From Bradyrhizobium sp. BR 10289 (lineage in GTDB: Bacteria; Pseudomonadota; Alphaproteobacteria; Rhizobiales; Xanthobacteraceae), in the NCBI RefSeq assembly GCF_019455385.1, contig NZ_JACOFR010000019.1:88335-152334 (forward strand): a DNA stretch of 64,000 nucleotides, read 5' to 3'. The notes under the pieces were generated by a model, which worked only from the letters and a program-made list of their open reading frames with translations, did not search any database and was not told where the DNA came from. Shown piece by piece: positions 29,196 to 37,898 of the stretch (the first letter of the stretch is position 1; each line of letters starts with the position of its first letter). Both the position numbers and the translations under genes were made by a program.

Positions 29196-29429
29196 ATGCC
29201 CATGGACGCCCACGATATCGAGGCGATGATCAAGGCAGCGATCCCCGATGCCGAGGTGACCATCCGTGACCTCGCCGGCGATGGCGACCATTATGCCGCG
29301 ACCGTGATCTCGGAATCCTTCCGCGGCAAGTCCCGCGTCCAGCAGCACCAGATCGTCTATCAGTCCCTGCAAGGCCAGATGGGCGGCGTGTTGCACGCCT
29401 TGGCCCTGCAGACGGGCGTCCCCGGCTGA
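29196..29429 (+). CDS. bolA: BolA family protein
   Basis: A 77-residue BolA/IbaG-type protein. The family pattern is a short alpha-beta fold with ATVISESFRGKSRVQQHQIVYQSL, containing the conserved RVQQHQ histidine that, with a monothiol CGFS glutaredoxin, ligates a [2Fe-2S] cluster. AGGAG precedes the ATG at 29196; an internal ATG two codons later is possible. Its usual alphaproteobacterial partner grxD is in this window (33224), but about 3.8 kb away, separated by LtrA and ergothioneine genes. Together they act in iron-sulfur trafficking or iron sensing. Confidence 0.92.
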   Translation: MPMDAHDIEAMIKAAIPDAEVTIRDLAGDGDHYAATVISESFRGKSRVQQHQIVYQSLQGQMGGVLHALALQTGVPG

Positions 29430-29451
29430 CCTGACCGGCGCGACGGGGGCG

Positions 29452-30648
29452 ATGATGGCTGCGGACAATGCGCGCGGCGCGATGTTTCGCGTCATCCTGC
29501 CGAACCAGCCCAGCCGCGTCACCAATGCCGAGCTGTTCTTCGACCTGGTCTTCGTCTTCGCCGTCACGCAGGTGTCGCACACGCTGCTGCACCATTTCAC
29601 GCCGCTTGGCGCGGTCGAGGTCACGCTGCTGTTCCTGGCGGTGTGGTGGGTATGGGTCTACACCGCCTGGGTCACCAACTGGCTCAATCCGGAGCTGACG
29701 CCGGTCCGCATCCTGATTTTCCTGATGATGCTGGGCGGCCTCGTGCTGTCGACGACGATCCCGACCGCCTTCGACGGCCGTGGCCTCTGGTTCGCGGTCG
29801 CCTATGCGACGATGCAGGTGGGACGCACCGCGTTCTGGCTGTTCGCCACGCCGCGTCACCGGACCGCGGTCCGCCACAACGCGATCCGTATCCTGGTCTG
29901 GCTGTGCGGCTCGGCGATCTTCTGGATCCTTGGCGGCCTTTCGCACGGGGAGGAGAGGCTGTGGTTCTGGATCGTGGCGCTGACGATTGAATATGTCTCG
30001 CCGGCGGTGCGCTTCTGGGTCCCGAAGCTTGGCTTCTCGTCGGTCGAGGCCTGGGCCGTCGAAGGCGGGCACATGGCGGAGCGCTGCGCCGGCTTCATCA
30101 TCATCGCGCTCGGTGAAGCCGTCGTCGTCAACGGCGCGACGTTTGCCGAGCTGGACTGGACCGCGGATAACATTTTGGCCTTCGTCTCGGCGCTGGTCGG
30201 CAGCATCGCGATGTGGTGGGTCTATTTCCACAAGGGCGCAGAGGCCGGCTCCGAGCGGCTCTCGAAGTCGTCCGAGTCCGGCCGGCTGGCGCGGCTTGCC
30301 TACACCTATCTGCATCTTCCGATCGTCGCCGGCATCATCCTGACCGCGGTCTCGGACGAGCTGGTGCTGAAACATCCGACCGGGCACGCCGATATCAGGA
30401 CCGCCGTGAGCACGATCGGTGGTCCGCTGGTGTTTCTGGTCGGCACCATCCTGTTCAAGTACGCGATCCGCGGCTTCCTCCAGCTCTCGCACGGCATCGG
30501 CATCATCCTGCTGCTGGTGCTGTGGTGGTTCGCGTCGGATCTGTCGCCGCTCTGGCTGTCGGTGGCGACGAGCGTGATCATGATCGTGGTCGCGGTGTGG
30601 GAGTCGGTGTCGCTGAGCTCGAAAGTGGAGGAGGCCGCGGAGCATTGA
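29452..30648 (+). CDS. Low temperature requirement protein A (LtrA) family membrane protein
   Basis: A 398-residue multi-pass membrane protein with about ten to twelve helices. The LtrA-type N-terminus is plain: RVTNAELFFDLVFVFAVTQVSH, with a His-rich HTLLHH after it, then WWVWVYTAWVTNWLNPE. LtrA was named in Listeria for growth in the cold, but molecular function is unknown. Start is ATG 29452 or 29455. It lies 22 bases after bolA on the same strand and could be co-transcribed with it; downstream it converges on egtD with 14 bases between stops. Confidence 0.9.
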   Translation: MMAADNARGAMFRVILPNQPSRVTNAELFFDLVFVFAVTQVSHTLLHHFTPLGAVEVTLLFLAVWWVWVYTAWVTNWLNPELTPVRILIFLMMLGGLVLSTTIPTAFDGRGLWFAVAYATMQVGRTAFWLFATPRHRTAVRHNAIRILVWLCGSAIFWILGGLSHGEERLWFWIVALTIEYVSPAVRFWVPKLGFSSVEAWAVEGGHMAERCAGFIIIALGEAVVVNGATFAELDWTADNILAFVSALVGSIAMWWVYFHKGAEAGSERLSKSSESGRLARLAYTYLHLPIVAGIILTAVSDELVLKHPTGHADIRTAVSTIGGPLVFLVGTILFKYAIRGFLQLSHGIGIILLLVLWWFASDLSPLWLSVATSVIMIVVAVWESVSLSSKVEEAAEH

Positions 30649-30662
30649 AGCTCCCGGAGCGC

Positions 30663-31634
30663 TTATTCCGCCACCTCCAGTGCATGCACCGAGAACATCT
30701 TCGCCGCATCCGTCCAGCTCTCGCGCACCCGCCAGCCGGCGCCCTGCGCCAGCGCGGCGAAGCGTTCGAGGCTGTATTTGTAGCTGTTCTCGGTATGGAT
30801 GCTCTCACCGGGGCGGAACGAGAAGCTGGTGCCGAGCAGGCGCACCGTCTGGCTCTTCTTGCTGATCAGGTGCATCTCGATGCGGTGCCGCTCGCGGTTG
30901 TAGATCGCGCGATGGGTGAAGGCGGACAGGTCGAAATTGCCGCCGAGTTCGCGGTTGATCCGCACCAGAACATTGAGGTTGAAGCGGGCGGTCACGCCGG
31001 CCGCATCGTTGTAAGCGTCATGGAGCACGCGCTCGTCCTTTTCGAGGTCGGCGCCGATGATCATCTGCGCGCCCTTGCCCAGGATCTGGCGCGCGCTCTT
31101 CAGAAACGCCTGGGCTTCATGCGGCTCGAAATTGCCGATGGTGGAGCCCGGGAAGAAGCCGACCTTGGGCATCGAGGCGACTGCCTTCGGCAACTCGAAC
31201 GGCGTCGTGAAGTCGGCCGCCACCGGATAGATGCCGAGCGAGGGGAAATCCCGCTTCAGGCCGTTGGCCTGCGCCTTCAGGAAGTCGCCGGAGATGTCGA
31301 CGGGCACATAGGCCGCGAACTTGCAGTGGTTGAGCAGCAAGCGAACCTTCGTGGTCGCGCCGGCGCCGAACTCGACGAGAGCCGCGTGCTCCGGGATGAT
31401 CTTTGCGATCTCGCGGCCGCGCTCCTTCAGGATCGATAGCTCGGTGCGCGTCGGATAATATTCCGGCAGCTTCGTGATCGCCTCGAACAGTTCGGAGCCG
31501 GTCGCGTCATAGAAATATTTCGGCGACAACTTTTTCGGCTGCTGCGAGAGGTCCTCGATGGCCTCGCGGGCGAAGGCGGTGGTCTGCTCGTCGGGAAGAT
31601 GGGCTTCGGCCAAAGCGCTGGCGTGCACATTCAT
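30663..31634 (-). CDS. egtD: L-histidine N-alpha-methyltransferase
   Basis: A 323-residue SAM-dependent enzyme that trimethylates histidine to hercynine, the first step of ergothioneine synthesis. Motifs seen are KKLSPKYFYDATGSELFEAIT, the SAM-binding VEFGAGATTKVRLLL, PVDISGDFL and FFPGSTIGNFEP, all of which match EgtD (DUF2260). I chose ATG 31634, at the conserved start and just after the AGGAGAG ribosome binding site upstream; an open frame continues through the egtB gene but is not coding. It follows egtB after 50 bases and is the second gene of a two-gene operon. Confidence 0.95.
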   Translation of the reverse strand: MNVHASALAEAHLPDEQTTAFAREAIEDLSQQPKKLSPKYFYDATGSELFEAITKLPEYYPTRTELSILKERGREIAKIIPEHAALVEFGAGATTKVRLLLNHCKFAAYVPVDISGDFLKAQANGLKRDFPSLGIYPVAADFTTPFELPKAVASMPKVGFFPGSTIGNFEPHEAQAFLKSARQILGKGAQMIIGADLEKDERVLHDAYNDAAGVTARFNLNVLVRINRELGGNFDLSAFTHRAIYNRERHRIEMHLISKKSQTVRLLGTSFSFRPGESIHTENSYKYSLERFAALAQGAGWRVRESWTDAAKMFSVHALEVAE

Positions 31635-31684
31635 GATACTCTCCTGAACGCGCTGTCCGGCGCGCATTGATCGTCGGATGAGAA

Positions 31685-32932
31685 CTAGTTGTAGTCTGCG
31701 AGCCGCAGTCCGGTGAACTGCCAGCGGTGGTGCGGATAGAAGAAGTTGCGATAGGTGATACGGCTGTGGCCCTCCGGGGTTGCAAGCGAGGAGCCGCGCA
31801 GCACCAATTGATTGACCATGAACTTGCCGTTGTACTCCCCGAGCGCGCCTTCGACGGCCCGATAGCCGGGGTAGGGCGAGTAAGACGAACGCGTCCATTG
31901 CCAGACGATGCCGAAGGCATCGTTGAGCTGCTTGGTGCGCGCCGCGACCTCCCACTCCATCTCGGTCGGCAGATGTTTTCCGGCCCAGCGGGCGAAGGCG
32001 TCGGCTTCGTAATAGCCGACGTGGCATACAGGTGCGTCCGGATCGACCGGCTTGAGGCCGGCCAACGTCATCATCTGCCATGCGCCGTCGACCTCGCGCC
32101 AATGGCCCGGCGCCTGCCAATCCTCCTTGCTGGCGGCGGCAAAGCCGTCCATCAGCCAGAGCGTTGCCTTCGCGTAGCCGCCGTCGCGCATGAAGGCGAG
32201 CCATTCGCCATTCGTAACGAGGTTGCGGGCGATCTTGACGGGGCCGACGAGGGCGCGATGCGCCGGCTTCTCGTTGTCGAAATGAAAGCTGTCGTCGGCA
32301 TGGCCGACGGTGTGGATGCCTTCCTTCAAGGCCAGCCAATCTTCGCCGCCGCGTGTCGAGGCCGGAAAACGCCAGCTCGTATCGTAAGCCGGATAGATCG
32401 GGTTTTGCGCAAAGGCATGCAGGATGTCGGTGAGCATCAACTCCTGATGCTGCTGCTCGTGGTTGAGCCCGACTTCGACCAGGGGCGCGAGGGCGCGAAG
32501 CTGGTCTTCGCCGGTCTCGCGGAAGAACTTGACGACGGCCGCATCGACATGGCTGCGATAGGCGCCGACCTCGGTGGCGCTGGGACGGGTGATGTCACCG
32601 CGATGGCCGCGCGCGTGGCGTGGGCCGGCGCTGACGTAATAGGAATTGAACAGGAAGGCGAAGTCCGGGTGGAAGGGCCGGTAGCCCGGCGAATGCTCGC
32701 CGAGCAGGAATTGCTCCCAGAACCAGGTGGTGTGCGCCCGGTGCCATTTGATGGGGCTCGCGTCCGGCATGGACTGGATCTGCTGGTCCTCCGGCGAGAG
32801 CGCCGCCGCCCGGCGTTCGGTCTCACCGCGGACGGCGAGAAACGAGTCCTCCAGCCTCCGGGCGAGGCCGCCGGGGGCAGCCGATTGTGACGAAAGCGGC
32901 GGACTGGCCGGTGCGGAAGCTTGTTTCGTCAC
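31685..32932 (-). CDS. egtB: Ergothioneine biosynthesis sulfoxide synthase EgtB
   Basis: A 415-residue non-haem iron enzyme that joins hercynine to a thiol donor (cysteine or gamma-glutamylcysteine) with oxygen. The N-terminal DinB-like domain supplies the iron ligands: a His in IKWHRAHTTWFWE and the HX3HXE motif in NHEQQHQELM. The C-terminal FGE-sulfatase domain includes HLPTEMEWEVAAR and the terminal RNFFYPHHRWQFTGLRLA. I chose GTG 32932, which has GGAG at 7-base spacing; a TTG 51 bases further upstream is also open. No egtC or egtE is seen, so the other steps must be supplied elsewhere or bypassed. Confidence 0.94.
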   Translation of the reverse strand: MTKQASAPASPPLSSQSAAPGGLARRLEDSFLAVRGETERRAAALSPEDQQIQSMPDASPIKWHRAHTTWFWEQFLLGEHSPGYRPFHPDFAFLFNSYYVSAGPRHARGHRGDITRPSATEVGAYRSHVDAAVVKFFRETGEDQLRALAPLVEVGLNHEQQHQELMLTDILHAFAQNPIYPAYDTSWRFPASTRGGEDWLALKEGIHTVGHADDSFHFDNEKPAHRALVGPVKIARNLVTNGEWLAFMRDGGYAKATLWLMDGFAAASKEDWQAPGHWREVDGAWQMMTLAGLKPVDPDAPVCHVGYYEADAFARWAGKHLPTEMEWEVAARTKQLNDAFGIVWQWTRSSYSPYPGYRAVEGALGEYNGKFMVNQLVLRGSSLATPEGHSRITYRNFFYPHHRWQFTGLRLADYN

Positions 32933-33223
32933 GTTTTTCTCCAGACAGGACAAGAGAACGTTGTTGGCGTTGCCCGGTTCCAAAACCGAGGTTCGTCCTA
33001 GATAGGGGCTCCGTTACGGTATGAAAGTCCTCCCCGGTGATGATATTCGTGTCATCATGCAATAAGGCTGGAGCCCCCCAGGACCGGCTGTCGGGGGCCG
33101 TTCGCCGCCATTTTACTTTGGATGCACAACGGTTTGGGCTACATATATAGGCAAGGATCGGGTTAGATCGGCTGAGCCGGCCCGAAGCATTTGTTGAGGG
33201 CTCCGCCCCAGAAGGACACGGAT

Positions 33224-33550
33224 ATGAGCATCGCGGAATTCATCGCCAACGAAGTGAAGTCGAACGACGTGGTTCTGTTCATGAAGGGTACGCCGCAATT
33301 CCCGCAGTGCGGTTTCTCCGGCCAGGTCGTCCAGATCCTCGACCATATCGGCGTCGGCTATAAGGGCCTCAACGTTCTCGAATCCGCCGAGCTGCGCAAC
33401 GGCATCAAGGAATTCTCGAACTGGCCGACCATTCCGCAGCTCTATGTGAAGGGCGAATTCATCGGCGGCTGCGATATCGTCCGCGAGATGTTCCAGGCCG
33501 GCGAATTGCAGCAGCTCTTTTCCGAGAAGGGCGTCGCCGTCGCGGCGTGA
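33224..33550 (+). CDS. grxD: Monothiol glutaredoxin (CGFS type)
   Basis: A 108-residue Grx4-type glutaredoxin. The active site CGFS is in KGTPQFPQCGFSGQVVQIL, the glutathione-binding residues in NWPTIPQLYVKGEFIGGCDI, and the length fits the single-domain class. These proteins carry [2Fe-2S] clusters and, with BolA partners, deliver or sense iron; they are poor reductases. I chose ATG 33224, where similarity begins and where AGAAGGA precedes at normal distance. Its usual neighbour bolA is 3.8 kb upstream. A macrodomain gene starts 3 bases after its stop. Confidence 0.97.
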   Translation: MSIAEFIANEVKSNDVVLFMKGTPQFPQCGFSGQVVQILDHIGVGYKGLNVLESAELRNGIKEFSNWPTIPQLYVKGEFIGGCDIVREMFQAGELQQLFSEKGVAVAA

Positions 33551-33553
33551 TCA

Positions 33554-34105
33554 ATGACCCGGCTGTCGCGCCGGATTGGCGGCGCGGAGCTCGAGGTCAT
33601 CATTGCCGACATCACGACACTCGGCGTTGACGCCATCGTCAACGCCGCAAATTCGTCCCTCCTTGGCGGAGGCGGCGTCGACGGGGCCATCCATCGGGCC
33701 GCAGGGCCCGAGCTTCTTGCCGAGTGCCAGACGCTTGGCGGATGTTCGACTGGCGATGCCAGGATCACCAAGGGCTATCGTCTGCCCGCCCGCCACGTGA
33801 TCCACGCTGTCGGCCCCGTCTGGCACGGCGGCACCCGCGGCGAGGACGATCTGCTCGCCTCCTGCTATCGCCGCGCGCTTGAACTCTCCCGGGCCAATGG
33901 ACTGAACTCGTTGGCGTTCTCCGCGATCTCCACGGGGGTCTATCGCTTTCCAGCCGACCGCGCTGCGAAGATTGCGGTCCATACGACCATTGACGCCCTG
34001 CCAGCGGCGCCTTCGGTCGGGCACGTCATATTCTGTTGTTTTTCCGAGGCAAGCGCCGCACTGCATACGGATGCTTTGACGCGGTACGGCAGGCCTTGTG
34101 CCTGA
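33554..34105 (+). CDS. Macrodomain protein (ADP-ribose/O-acetyl-ADP-ribose hydrolase type)
   Basis: A 183-residue single macrodomain of the MacroD/YmdB type. The ADP-ribose pocket is seen in VDAIVNAANSSLLGGGGVDGAIHRAAG, KGYRLPARHVIHAVGPVW and FSAISTGVYRFP. Enzymes with these motifs remove ADP-ribose from acidic residues or deacetylate O-acetyl-ADP-ribose. It starts 3 bases after grxD and is therefore likely to be translated with it, although no functional link with iron-sulfur biology is established. Confidence 0.93.
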   Translation: MTRLSRRIGGAELEVIIADITTLGVDAIVNAANSSLLGGGGVDGAIHRAAGPELLAECQTLGGCSTGDARITKGYRLPARHVIHAVGPVWHGGTRGEDDLLASCYRRALELSRANGLNSLAFSAISTGVYRFPADRAAKIAVHTTIDALPAAPSVGHVIFCCFSEASAALHTDALTRYGRPCA

Positions 34106-34151
34106 ACTCGCGGTCAGTACACTCCGCCCGCCATGTTCCTTGGAGGGGGAT

Positions 34152-35438
34152 ATGATTTTACAATCTGGATTGCGGACGTTCGTCTGCGGTGCGCTGATAT
34201 CGCTGGGGGTAATGTCCCTGGCGCGCGCCGAGGGCACCTACGAAATTCCCGCCGGCGCTCATTTCAATCAGGAGAAGCTCGGCAAGATCAGCGAGTTCTT
34301 CAAGAACGAGGTCGCAACCGGCAAGATCGCCGGCGCGACCGTGCTGATCAAGCAGCACGGCAAGCCGGTCTATCACGAAGCCTTCGGCGTGCAGGACGTG
34401 GTCAGCAAGGCGCCGATCACCGACAAGACGATCTTCCGCCTGTTCTCGATGACCAAGGCGATCACCTCCGTGGTTGCGATGAGGATGGTCGAGGACGGCA
34501 CGATCAAGCTGGACGATCCCGTCTCGAAGTACATTCCATCCTTCGCCAATGTGAAGGTCGGTGTCGAAAAGAAGGCCGACGACGGCACCAAGTCGCTCGA
34601 ACTGGTGCCGCTGAACCGGCCGATCACGGTGAAGGATCTGATGACGCACACGTCGGGCGTCACCTACGGCTTCTACGGCGACAGCCTGGTCCGCAAGGCC
34701 TATCGGGACGCCAACATCTATGCCGGCGATTTCGATCTCGCCGAGTTCGCCGAACGGATCGCGAAGCTGCCGCTGCACAACCAGCCCGGCGCGCTCTGGC
34801 AGTACGGTCATTCCACCGACATTCTGGCGCGTGTGATGGAGGTCGCGGCCGGCAAGCCGTTGATCGACATCCTGCGGGAGAAGCTGCTCGACCCGCTCGG
34901 TATGGTCGACACCGGCTTCCTGGTCACGGATCCCGAGAAGCAGAAGCTGCTGGCGCAGCCGGTGCCGAACGACAGTGATTTCCGGGTCGGCCGGATCAAC
35001 GATCCGACGGTCGTCAAGAAGATCCAGTTCGCCAGCGGCGGCATGGTGACGACCATGGCCGATTACGAGCGCTTTGCGCAGATGCTGCTCAACGGCGGGA
35101 CGCTCGACGGCAAGACCATCCTCAAGCCCGAGACGTTCAAACTGATGGTGACCGACCAGGTCGGCCCTGGCTCGGGCGTCGAGCGCGACTATTTCTACTT
35201 CCCGGGCGACGGTTTCGGCTTCGGTCTCGGCCTTGCGGTGCGCACCGATCCCGGCAACGCAAAGCCGCCGCCGCCGGGCGATCTCGGGGAATTGAAGTGG
35301 GACGGCGCCTCCGGCTGCTATTTCGTGATCGACCCCAAGCAGGACATGTTCTTTGTCCTGCTGGAACAGACCCCGACCGAGCGCCAGCGTGTGCAGCGGA
35401 CATTGAAGCAGTTGGTTTATGAAGCGATGGAGAAATGA
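34152..35438 (+). CDS. Beta-lactamase-fold serine hydrolase, first of a tandem pair
   Basis: A 428-residue class C-like serine hydrolase (PF00144). A signal peptide occupies about residues 1-27 (FVCGALISLGVMSLARA-EG). The nucleophile motif S-x-x-K is FSMTKA, and the second motif is QYGHST in the place of Y-x-N, an arrangement shared with esterases and peptidases of this fold. GGAGGGGG precedes ATG 34152. It starts 46 bases after the macrodomain gene and ends 1 base before its paralogue, so the two are co-transcribed. Likely a periplasmic esterase or D-aminopeptidase; antibiotic hydrolysis is unproven. Confidence 0.92.
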   Translation: MILQSGLRTFVCGALISLGVMSLARAEGTYEIPAGAHFNQEKLGKISEFFKNEVATGKIAGATVLIKQHGKPVYHEAFGVQDVVSKAPITDKTIFRLFSMTKAITSVVAMRMVEDGTIKLDDPVSKYIPSFANVKVGVEKKADDGTKSLELVPLNRPITVKDLMTHTSGVTYGFYGDSLVRKAYRDANIYAGDFDLAEFAERIAKLPLHNQPGALWQYGHSTDILARVMEVAAGKPLIDILREKLLDPLGMVDTGFLVTDPEKQKLLAQPVPNDSDFRVGRINDPTVVKKIQFASGGMVTTMADYERFAQMLLNGGTLDGKTILKPETFKLMVTDQVGPGSGVERDYFYFPGDGFGFGLGLAVRTDPGNAKPPPPGDLGELKWDGASGCYFVIDPKQDMFFVLLEQTPTERQRVQRTLKQLVYEAMEK

Positions 35439-35439
35439 C

Positions 35440-36702
35440 ATGTTCGGGCGCCGCGCGATCGTCGCGGCGCTCGTTCTTCTGTGCGGCGTTGCCGGCGCAC
35501 AAGCAGGCTCCGAGAGGCGCGCCCACAATTTCTCGCCCGAGGGCCTTGCAAAAGTCTCCGACTACATCCGGAACGAGATCGTCGCCGGCACGTTTCCGGG
35601 CGCCATCCTGTTGCTGCAGCAGCACGGCAAGCCGGTCTACTACGAGAATTTCGGCGTCCGTGACGTCGCCACCCAGATCTCGATGAGCGCGGACACCATC
35701 TTCCGCCTCTATTCGATGTCGAAGCCGATCACGACCGTGATGGCGATGATGCTGGTCGAGGAGGGCAAGCTTTCGCTCGACGATCCCGTCGCAAAACACA
35801 TTCCGGCCTTTGCCGAGATGAAGGTCGGCGTCGAGAAGAAGGCCGAGGACGGCAAGGTTTCGCTGGAGCTGGAGTCGCTCAATCGCCCCGTGACGATCAA
35901 GGACCTGATGCGCCACACCGCCGGGATTCCTTACGGCTATTATGGCGGGAGCCTGGTGAACAAGCTCTATGCCGACGCCGGTCTGTTCGACAACAAGGCT
36001 TCGACCAATGCCGAGCTCGTGGCGAAGATCACGGCGCTGCCGCTCGCCGAGCAGCCCGGCACGAGTTGGGATTACGGCCATTCCACCGACGTGCTCGGCC
36101 GCATCGTCGAGGTGATCTCGGGCAAGACGCTGTTCGCGTTCGAGAAGGAGCGGCTGCTCGATCCGCTCGGGATGACGGACACGGCCTACTATGTCGCCGA
36201 TCCCGGCAAATTCCCGCGCATTGCCGAGCCGATGCCGAATGATCGCGCGATCAGCCCGATGACGCAGGTCAAGGATCCCAGGAAGCCTTTGAGATGGGAG
36301 TCGGGTGGCGGCGGCCTAGTCGGCACGATCGGCGACTACGCGCGCTTCTCGCAGATGCTGCTGAACGGCGGCACGCTTGACGGCCGCCGCTATCTCAAGC
36401 CCGAGACCATCGCGCTGATGGCGACGGATCATATCGGGCCGGAGACGAAGGTCGCACGCGACCAGAACTATTATCCCGGCGAGACCAGCGGCTTCGGCCT
36501 CGGTTTCGCCGTGCGCACCTCGGTGCCCCCGGGGACGTCGTGGCCAACAGGCGAATATCGCTGGGACGGCGTCGGCGGCACTTTCTTCTTCATCGATCCA
36601 GAGGACGATCTGTTCGGGATCTTCATGGTGCAGACCCCCTCGCAGCGCGGCCGGGTCCAGCTGGCGCTGAAGACGCTGATCTACCAGGCGATGGGGCGGT
36701 AG
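35440..36702 (+). CDS. Beta-lactamase-fold serine hydrolase, second of a tandem pair
   Basis: A 420-residue paralogue of the preceding protein. A signal peptide spans about 1-23 (IVAALVLLCGVAGAQA). The S-x-x-K motif is YSMSKP and the second motif DYGHST. The two proteins share long blocks, such as LQQHGKPVYYENFGV against IKQHGKPVYHEAFGV and GTLDGRRYLKPETI against GTLDGKTILKPETF, so they arose by duplication. ATG 35440 is preceded by GGAGAAA overlapping the upstream stop, meaning tight coupling. Substrate unknown; divergence around the pocket suggests different specificities. Confidence 0.92.
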   Translation: MFGRRAIVAALVLLCGVAGAQAGSERRAHNFSPEGLAKVSDYIRNEIVAGTFPGAILLLQQHGKPVYYENFGVRDVATQISMSADTIFRLYSMSKPITTVMAMMLVEEGKLSLDDPVAKHIPAFAEMKVGVEKKAEDGKVSLELESLNRPVTIKDLMRHTAGIPYGYYGGSLVNKLYADAGLFDNKASTNAELVAKITALPLAEQPGTSWDYGHSTDVLGRIVEVISGKTLFAFEKERLLDPLGMTDTAYYVADPGKFPRIAEPMPNDRAISPMTQVKDPRKPLRWESGGGGLVGTIGDYARFSQMLLNGGTLDGRRYLKPETIALMATDHIGPETKVARDQNYYPGETSGFGLGFAVRTSVPPGTSWPTGEYRWDGVGGTFFFIDPEDDLFGIFMVQTPSQRGRVQLALKTLIYQAMGR

Positions 36703-36716
36703 ACTCTCGTTTTGAC

Positions 36717-36760
36717 GCGTTTTCTTGACGCGAACCGGTCTCCACTTCGCTCGAAAACGC
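36717..36760. repeat. GCGTTTTC...GAAAACGC palindromic element
   Basis: Arms GCGTTTTC (36717-36724) and GAAAACGC (36753-36760) flank the sequence TTGACGCGAACCGG. Elements of this form recur between Bradyrhizobium genes. It lies in the 63-base gap between the convergent second hydrolase gene and the threonine aldolase gene and may end both transcripts. Confidence 0.75.
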
Positions 36761-36765
36761 TTTGA

Positions 36766-37854
36766 TTACGCTCCCCGCACGATCTCTCTGACGTATCCGA
36801 TCGTTTCCTCGGCCTGGGCCGCATTGACGTCGAGATGGGTGCAGGCGCGGATGCGGCCGTCCATCATCGCGAGTGTCACGCCGCGCTGACGCAGCGCCGC
36901 CACCATCTTGTCGCCGGTAACGCCGGCGCCATCGGGCTTGAAGAATACGAGATTGGTTTCGGGCTCCTGCACCTCGATGCCAGCGATCTGCGAGAGGCCG
37001 CGGGCGAGCGCGCGCGCATTGGCGTGGTCGTCGGCGAGGCGATCGACGTGATGGTCGAGCGCGTAGATGCAGGCGGCCGCGCAGACACCGGCCTGCCGCA
37101 TCGAGCCGCCGAGCCGCTGCTTCCACTGCCAGACCGCGTCGACGAAGGCGCGCGTGCCGGCAAGCACGCCGCCGATCGGTGCACCCAGGCCCTTGGAGAA
37201 ATCGATCCAGGCCGAATCCCAGCCCGCGGTCATGTCGCGGGGAGAGATGCCGCTCGCCACCGTGGCGTTGAGCAGGCGGGCGCCGTCCATGTGGGTGACG
37301 AGGCCGTGCTGCTTGGCGATCGCGACGATCTCGTCGAGCGCCGCTTTCTTCCAGATCGTGCCGCCGCCGATATTGGCGGTCTGCTCGACGCTGACGACGG
37401 TCTGCGCCGGCTGGTAGCGCGTGCGCGGATGCAGGGCTTTCCGGAACGTCTCCGGCGTGAACTGGCCGTCTGCGCCCTTGAGCTGCGTGACCTGGAAGCC
37501 GCCGATCGCGGCATGCGCGCCGCCCTCGCGGGCGATAATGTGCGCGGTCTCGTGCGCCAGAATCTCGTCGCCGGGGCGGCAATGCACCAGCGTTGCCGTG
37601 ACGTTGCACATCGTGCCCGAGGGCATATAGACCGCGGCCTCCTTGCCGAGCAGATCGGCCACCCGCTCGCACAGCGCATTTACGGTCGGATCGTCGCCGA
37701 CCTGCTCGTCGCCGACCTCCGCCCGCGCCATGGCCTCGCGCATCGCAGCCGTAGGCCTCGTCTGCGTATCCGACAGCAGATTGATGCGCACGGGCGGCGC
37801 CTTGGGATCGATCTTGGGAGGGGTGTAGAGCATGGCTGGTCTCGTCATTTCCAT
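36766..37854 (-). CDS. Low-specificity L-threonine aldolase (beta-eliminating lyase family)
   Basis: A 362-residue PLP enzyme that cleaves threonine or allo-threonine to glycine and acetaldehyde. The PLP lysine is in DFSKGLGAPIGGVLAG, the aspartate that holds the pyridine nitrogen in HMDGARLLNA, and the N-terminal segment INLLSDTQTRPTAAMREAMARAEVGDEQVGDDPTVNAL is typical. All key residues are present. It stands alone on the minus strand; the region upstream holds only a small uncertain ORF. Confidence 0.93.
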   Translation of the reverse strand: MEMTRPAMLYTPPKIDPKAPPVRINLLSDTQTRPTAAMREAMARAEVGDEQVGDDPTVNALCERVADLLGKEAAVYMPSGTMCNVTATLVHCRPGDEILAHETAHIIAREGGAHAAIGGFQVTQLKGADGQFTPETFRKALHPRTRYQPAQTVVSVEQTANIGGGTIWKKAALDEIVAIAKQHGLVTHMDGARLLNATVASGISPRDMTAGWDSAWIDFSKGLGAPIGGVLAGTRAFVDAVWQWKQRLGGSMRQAGVCAAACIYALDHHVDRLADDHANARALARGLSQIAGIEVQEPETNLVFFKPDGAGVTGDKMVAALRQRGVTLAMMDGRIRACTHLDVNAAQAEETIGYVREIVRGA

Positions 37855-37898
37855 CTAGTCGAACGATTGCGGTTTCATGCGTGTCCCGATGACCTGGA

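Noticed and set aside
30663..32339. Extended open frame joining egtD to the egtB region
   Set aside because: The upstream half is simply egtB read in another frame; egtD has its own ATG with a ribosome binding site at 31634.
34152..36702. An antibiotic-resistance role for the tandem hydrolases
   Set aside because: The Y-x-N motif is YGH, and the family is mostly esterases and peptidases. No ampR-type regulator is adjacent.
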